Assembly: GCA_964567745.1 (NCBI GenBank)
Contig: CAZMNY010000012.1
Coordinates: forward strand, 62,001 to 126,000
Source: CAZMNY01 sp964567745
Lineage (GTDB): Bacteria > Planctomycetota > Planctomycetia > Pirellulales > Pirellulaceae
Reading direction: 5' to 3'
DNA: 64,000 nucleotides
Each line of letters begins with the position of its first letter. The first letter of the stretch is position 1. This document shows positions 61,252 to 64,000 of this stretch, piece after piece. Under the pieces are notes generated by a model that was given only the letters and a program-made list of their open reading frames with translations, searched no databases and was not told where the DNA came from. The position numbers and the translations under genes are program-made.

Positions 61252-64000
61252 CTATTCAATGACCACAAATTCCGTCGCGTTGAATAATCCGCGACACAAA
61301 GCAGTCAACCCGTGTTCGGAGACCAACTTCAATGAGGCGTTCAGTTCGCTCTCGTTCGGCTCGCGATTGACGACATGCCGCCAGGCGAGGCGGACTTGAG
61401 TCTCGGCGGGTCCGCCAGCCTCCTGTTTGACACGCTCGGCCAAGTATCCGGACATCCGCAAAACGAAGACGTTGTTTAACAAGCTGAGTGCTTGCAGTGG
61501 CGTCGTCGTCACGGCGCGTCGTGGAGCGGTCGCGGCCGAGTCGGGACAGTCAAAAGTATCGAGAAGAGCGCTGCGGCCGCCACGAGGGTTAAATCGATAG
61601 ACGGTGCGGCGAAAAAACGAATCGCCATCCACATCGATCGGTTCGTAATACGTCGTGCCGCTGTTGAACGTGATTTTGACATCTTCAAAGCTTGGGCCGC
61701 CGAGTTGTCGATTCAGCTTGCCGGCGACAACCATCATCGCGTCCCGAACCGCCTCGGCCTCCAATCTGCGAGGAGTCATCCGCCACAACAGGCGATTGGC
61801 TGAGTCGATTTGCGCCGCATCGCTGCGATGTCGACTCGCTTGACGATACGTGCTCGACTGCACCATCATTCGGTGCAGGGATTTCACACGAAAACCACCG
61901 TCTCTAAACGACGTGGCGATCCAATCCAACAGCTCCGGATGCGACGGGCGGCCGCCGTTGAAGCCAAAATCGTTCGGCGTGTCGACGATTCCCGAGCCAA
62001 AATGATAGTGCCACACTCGATTGGCCATGACTCGAGCAAACTGGGCATTGTCGGAATGCGTAATCCAGCCCGCTAGTCGCTTCCTTCTTTCGGCTTCGCT
62101 TGCATTCGGCGGCAGATCGAAACCAGACTTCAGGCCTTGAATCGCCGATACGCCACCCGCCGACACGACTTCGCCCGGTTTTTCCGGGTCGCCTCTCAAA
62201 AGAACCTTCGTCGTCGCCCCTGGGCCCGGCGTCAGCGTGTAAATCCTGCGATCTGCCAGCTGCCTAATGCGGCTGAGTTCGGCGAGCAGCTTCTTGTGCT
62301 CGTCCAATTGAGTTGCCCGCATCGCACGCGCTTCGGGCTTCAAGTGGTTGACGATCATCGACTCGGAAACTTGAGCATCGAGGTTTCCGGCCGCGGCGGC
62401 AACTTCAGTCGCCGACAGGGCGCGATCGTACAAGCTCGCTTGGTGAATCGAACCGCTCAAGAATCGCCCCCCGCCTGGCGGCTTGTGGCGCAGACCGAAC
62501 AAAATCTCGGCCTGACCTTTTTGGAAACCCTGCATCGCGGCCTTGCGAATTGGGCGCCCATACGGCTCACCGTTGCGGTAGGCGGTGATGGCGCCATCCT
62601 TCGTGTAGACGAGGGCCACATGAACGGCCGCGGCCGATTCCGTTTCGTTCGTCGCATCTTTAAATGGCTGGGTTCGAAAGAAATTGTTGCTTCCCGCTAG
62701 CCATCGACGAGGTTCTTGCTCGCCGAACACGAGGGCGTCAAAAATAACTCCGTTTGTCGTTTCCAAGCTGATTGCCGCGCCGCCTCGCTGGTCGAGCGAG
62801 TCGAGTTGAACCCAGGCCGCGAGCGTTTTTTCCGCCAACGGGCCATCGATGGGCGACGTGACAACAAAGTCATCGCCATCGAGCCTCAGCGCGCCTCCCT
62901 GGACCTTCGCGTCACCCATCGGCTGGCCATGGAGTTGACCGATCGAATCCTGAAAACCTAGATCGAATTCCCATCGCGAGATGGGTTTTGGCGAGGCGTC
63001 TTCGTTCGTCGCGTCTTTACTTCGCGTTGCGACGATTTCCTTTCGAGCGCGGGCTTCTACAGCGGAGATTTGTCTGGCCAACTCGGCAACTCGACTCTCC
63101 AATCCTGTCAGTTTCGCTGCATCCTCGGCCGACTTTGCTTTGCGCTCGCCGTGTTTTAGACCGGAGATCGCGGACGCCAATTGATAGTACTCTTTCTGCG
63201 TCACCGGGTCGTACTTGTGATCGTGGCACCGCCCGCAATTCACCGTCAATCCGATAAACGTCTGACCGACGGTCGCCAGCACTTCTTCAATCTCGTCCTG
63301 TCTCGCCAACTGCTTCATACGCTTGCTTCCGCCGACAACCGTATTGTGCACGCCGGCCACCCAGAAGCCTGTTGCGGCCGCACCTTCGAGTCCAGGCGCG
63401 AGCTGATCTCCGATCAACTGCATGCGCACGAACTGATCGTAGGGCATATCCGCATTCAACGCTCGGATCACCCAGTCGCGATAGTGCCAAGAATTCTTGC
63501 GTGGATTGTTTCGTTCGAACCCATCGCTCTCGCCGAAACGAACTACATCCAGCCAGTGCCTGCCCCACCGCTCGCCATAGTGTTTTGACGCCAATAGTTT
63601 CTCGACCAAGGCTCGATATGACTTTTCTGAAGGATCGGCCACAAAGGCATCGACCCATTCGCGCCGGGGCGGCAAACCGATGAGGTCGAATGAGAGTCGG
63701 CGCACCAGCTTCCTCGGATCGGCATCAGGCGATGGAGTGAGTCCCGCCGCCCGAAGTTTGTGTAGAACAAATCGATCGATCTCATTGCGGCACCAGTCGT
63801 CGTCCATTTCAGGAGGCTGAGTCGTTTTCAGCGGCTGTAGCGACCACCAGTCGTAACCGGCTCGAACCGACGTTGTCACCGCAAAAGGATCGATGCGCTC
63901 GGTGCCCCAGTTGGCGCCGGCTCGCACCCAGCGGGCAAGAGTTTCTCGATCGGAATCTCGAAGCGGGTGTTTCGGCGGCATTTCCTCATCGAGCACGCGC
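61252..64000 (-). CDS. DUF1549/DUF1553 planctomycete cytochrome c-like protein (N-terminus outside window)
   Basis: At least 915 residues are visible; the gene runs off the right edge, and the signal peptide and first heme domain are missing. MPPKHPLRDSDRETLARWVRAGANW is the tail of the PSCyt1 domain. DUF1549 follows (GLPPRREWVDAFVADPSEKSYRALVEKLLASKHYGERWGRHWLDVVRF), with CGRCHDHKYDPVTQKEYYQL as the heme-like motif. A LamG-type sandwich (about residues 325-560, GALRLDGDDFVVTSPIDGPL) is inserted, then DUF1553 (RVMANRVWHYHFGSGIVDTPNDFGFNGGRPSHPELLDWIA and the C-terminal NNVFVLRMSGYLAERV). It precedes a DUF1501 gene, as in the first pair. Confidence 0.88.
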   Translation of the reverse strand, partial: RVLDEEMPPKHPLRDSDRETLARWVRAGANWGTERIDPFAVTTSVRAGYDWWSLQPLKTTQPPEMDDDWCRNEIDRFVLHKLRAAGLTPSPDADPRKLVRRLSFDLIGLPPRREWVDAFVADPSEKSYRALVEKLLASKHYGERWGRHWLDVVRFGESDGFERNNPRKNSWHYRDWVIRALNADMPYDQFVRMQLIGDQLAPGLEGAAATGFWVAGVHNTVVGGSKRMKQLARQDEIEEVLATVGQTFIGLTVNCGRCHDHKYDPVTQKEYYQLASAISGLKHGERKAKSAEDAAKLTGLESRVAELARQISAVEARARKEIVATRSKDATNEDASPKPISRWEFDLGFQDSIGQLHGQPMGDAKVQGGALRLDGDDFVVTSPIDGPLAEKTLAAWVQLDSLDQRGGAAISLETTNGVIFDALVFGEQEPRRWLAGSNNFFRTQPFKDATNETESAAAVHVALVYTKDGAITAYRNGEPYGRPIRKAAMQGFQKGQAEILFGLRHKPPGGGRFLSGSIHQASLYDRALSATEVAAAAGNLDAQVSESMIVNHLKPEARAMRATQLDEHKKLLAELSRIRQLADRRIYTLTPGPGATTKVLLRGDPEKPGEVVSAGGVSAIQGLKSGFDLPPNASEAERRKRLAGWITHSDNAQFARVMANRVWHYHFGSGIVDTPNDFGFNGGRPSHPELLDWIATSFRDGGFRVKSLHRMMVQSSTYRQASRHRSDAAQIDSANRLLWRMTPRRLEAEAVRDAMMVVAGKLNRQLGGPSFEDVKITFNSGTTYYEPIDVDGDSFFRRTVYRFNPRGGRSALLDTFDCPDSAATAPRRAVTTTPLQALSLLNNVFVLRMSGYLAERVKQEAGGPAETQVRLAWRHVVNREPNESELNASLKLVSEHGLTALCRGLFNATEFVVIE

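Noticed and set aside
1..64000. CRISPR arrays, insertion sequences, prophage or integrase genes
   Set aside because: I saw no regularly spaced direct repeats, no transposase or integrase motifs and no phage structural genes.

Overview
The window looks like a chromosomal segment of a planctomycete, most likely of the Pirellulales type. The evidence is two gene pairs encoding a DUF1549/DUF1553 'planctomycete cytochrome c' protein and a DUF1501 twin-arginine (Tat) protein, DUF1080 and PQQ-like beta-propeller proteins, many exported enzymes with Tat or Sec signals, several xylose-isomerase-like TIM barrels, and a futalosine-route menaquinone pair. Genes are moderately spaced on both strands. I see no tRNA, rRNA, CRISPR array, insertion sequence or phage gene, so this reads as core chromosome. 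All family names rest on motif and similarity recognition from the sequence alone; no database search was run.

Layout. 1-9.4 kb: an exported protein (partial) and a YciA-type thioesterase on the minus strand; a Tat-exported fused EutB-EutC ethanolamine ammonia-lyase; a large PQQ-like propeller; a cupin-methyltransferase overlap pair; a GNAT acetyltransferase. 8.5-14.2 kb: a minus-strand operon of DUF1549/1553 cytochrome-like protein, DUF1501 protein and Tat-exported isomerase-like protein. 14.5-18.2 kb: a zinc alcohol dehydrogenase facing an aldehyde dehydrogenase, then a second isomerase-like gene. 18.3-22.7 kb: overlapping mqnB-mqnD, and a large exported zinc metalloprotease with a clear terminator. 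23.2-26.3 kb: a zinc-ribbon SDR lacking the usual catalytic Tyr, followed by a Ycf48-like propeller fused to an STN-like domain. 26.7-34.4 kb: DEAD-box helicase, Tat glycosylasparaginase, diheme protein, gatA, a third isomerase-like gene and a small membrane protein. 34.7-41 kb: S9 peptidase, RidA protein, MFS transporter overlapping an NTF2-like exported protein, SMP-30 protein. 41-45 kb: a short MetE-like protein and a lysine catabolic pair (lysine 6-dehydrogenase-like plus alpha-aminoadipate semialdehyde dehydrogenase). 45.2-50.9 kb: PQQ-like protein, M3 metallopeptidase, DUF1080 protein, esterase. 51.2-54.9 kb: a three-gene ExbB/ExbD-like motor locus. 55-59.7 kb: PLP decarboxylase, PhyH dioxygenase, a cupredoxin-like gene interrupted by an in-frame TGA, a HAD phosphatase and an SDR. 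59.7-64 kb: a second DUF1501 and DUF1549/1553 pair, the latter running off the window.

The most unusual items are: (1) the ExbB-like channel with an N-terminal zinc ribbon plus two different ExbD-like partners, of which only one keeps the membrane Asp, suggesting an asymmetric proton-driven motor; (2) the Tat-exported single-chain EutBC enzyme; (3) the cupredoxin-like gene with an in-frame TGA followed by a small hairpin; and (4) the zinc-ribbon SDR next to the Ycf48-STN fusion.
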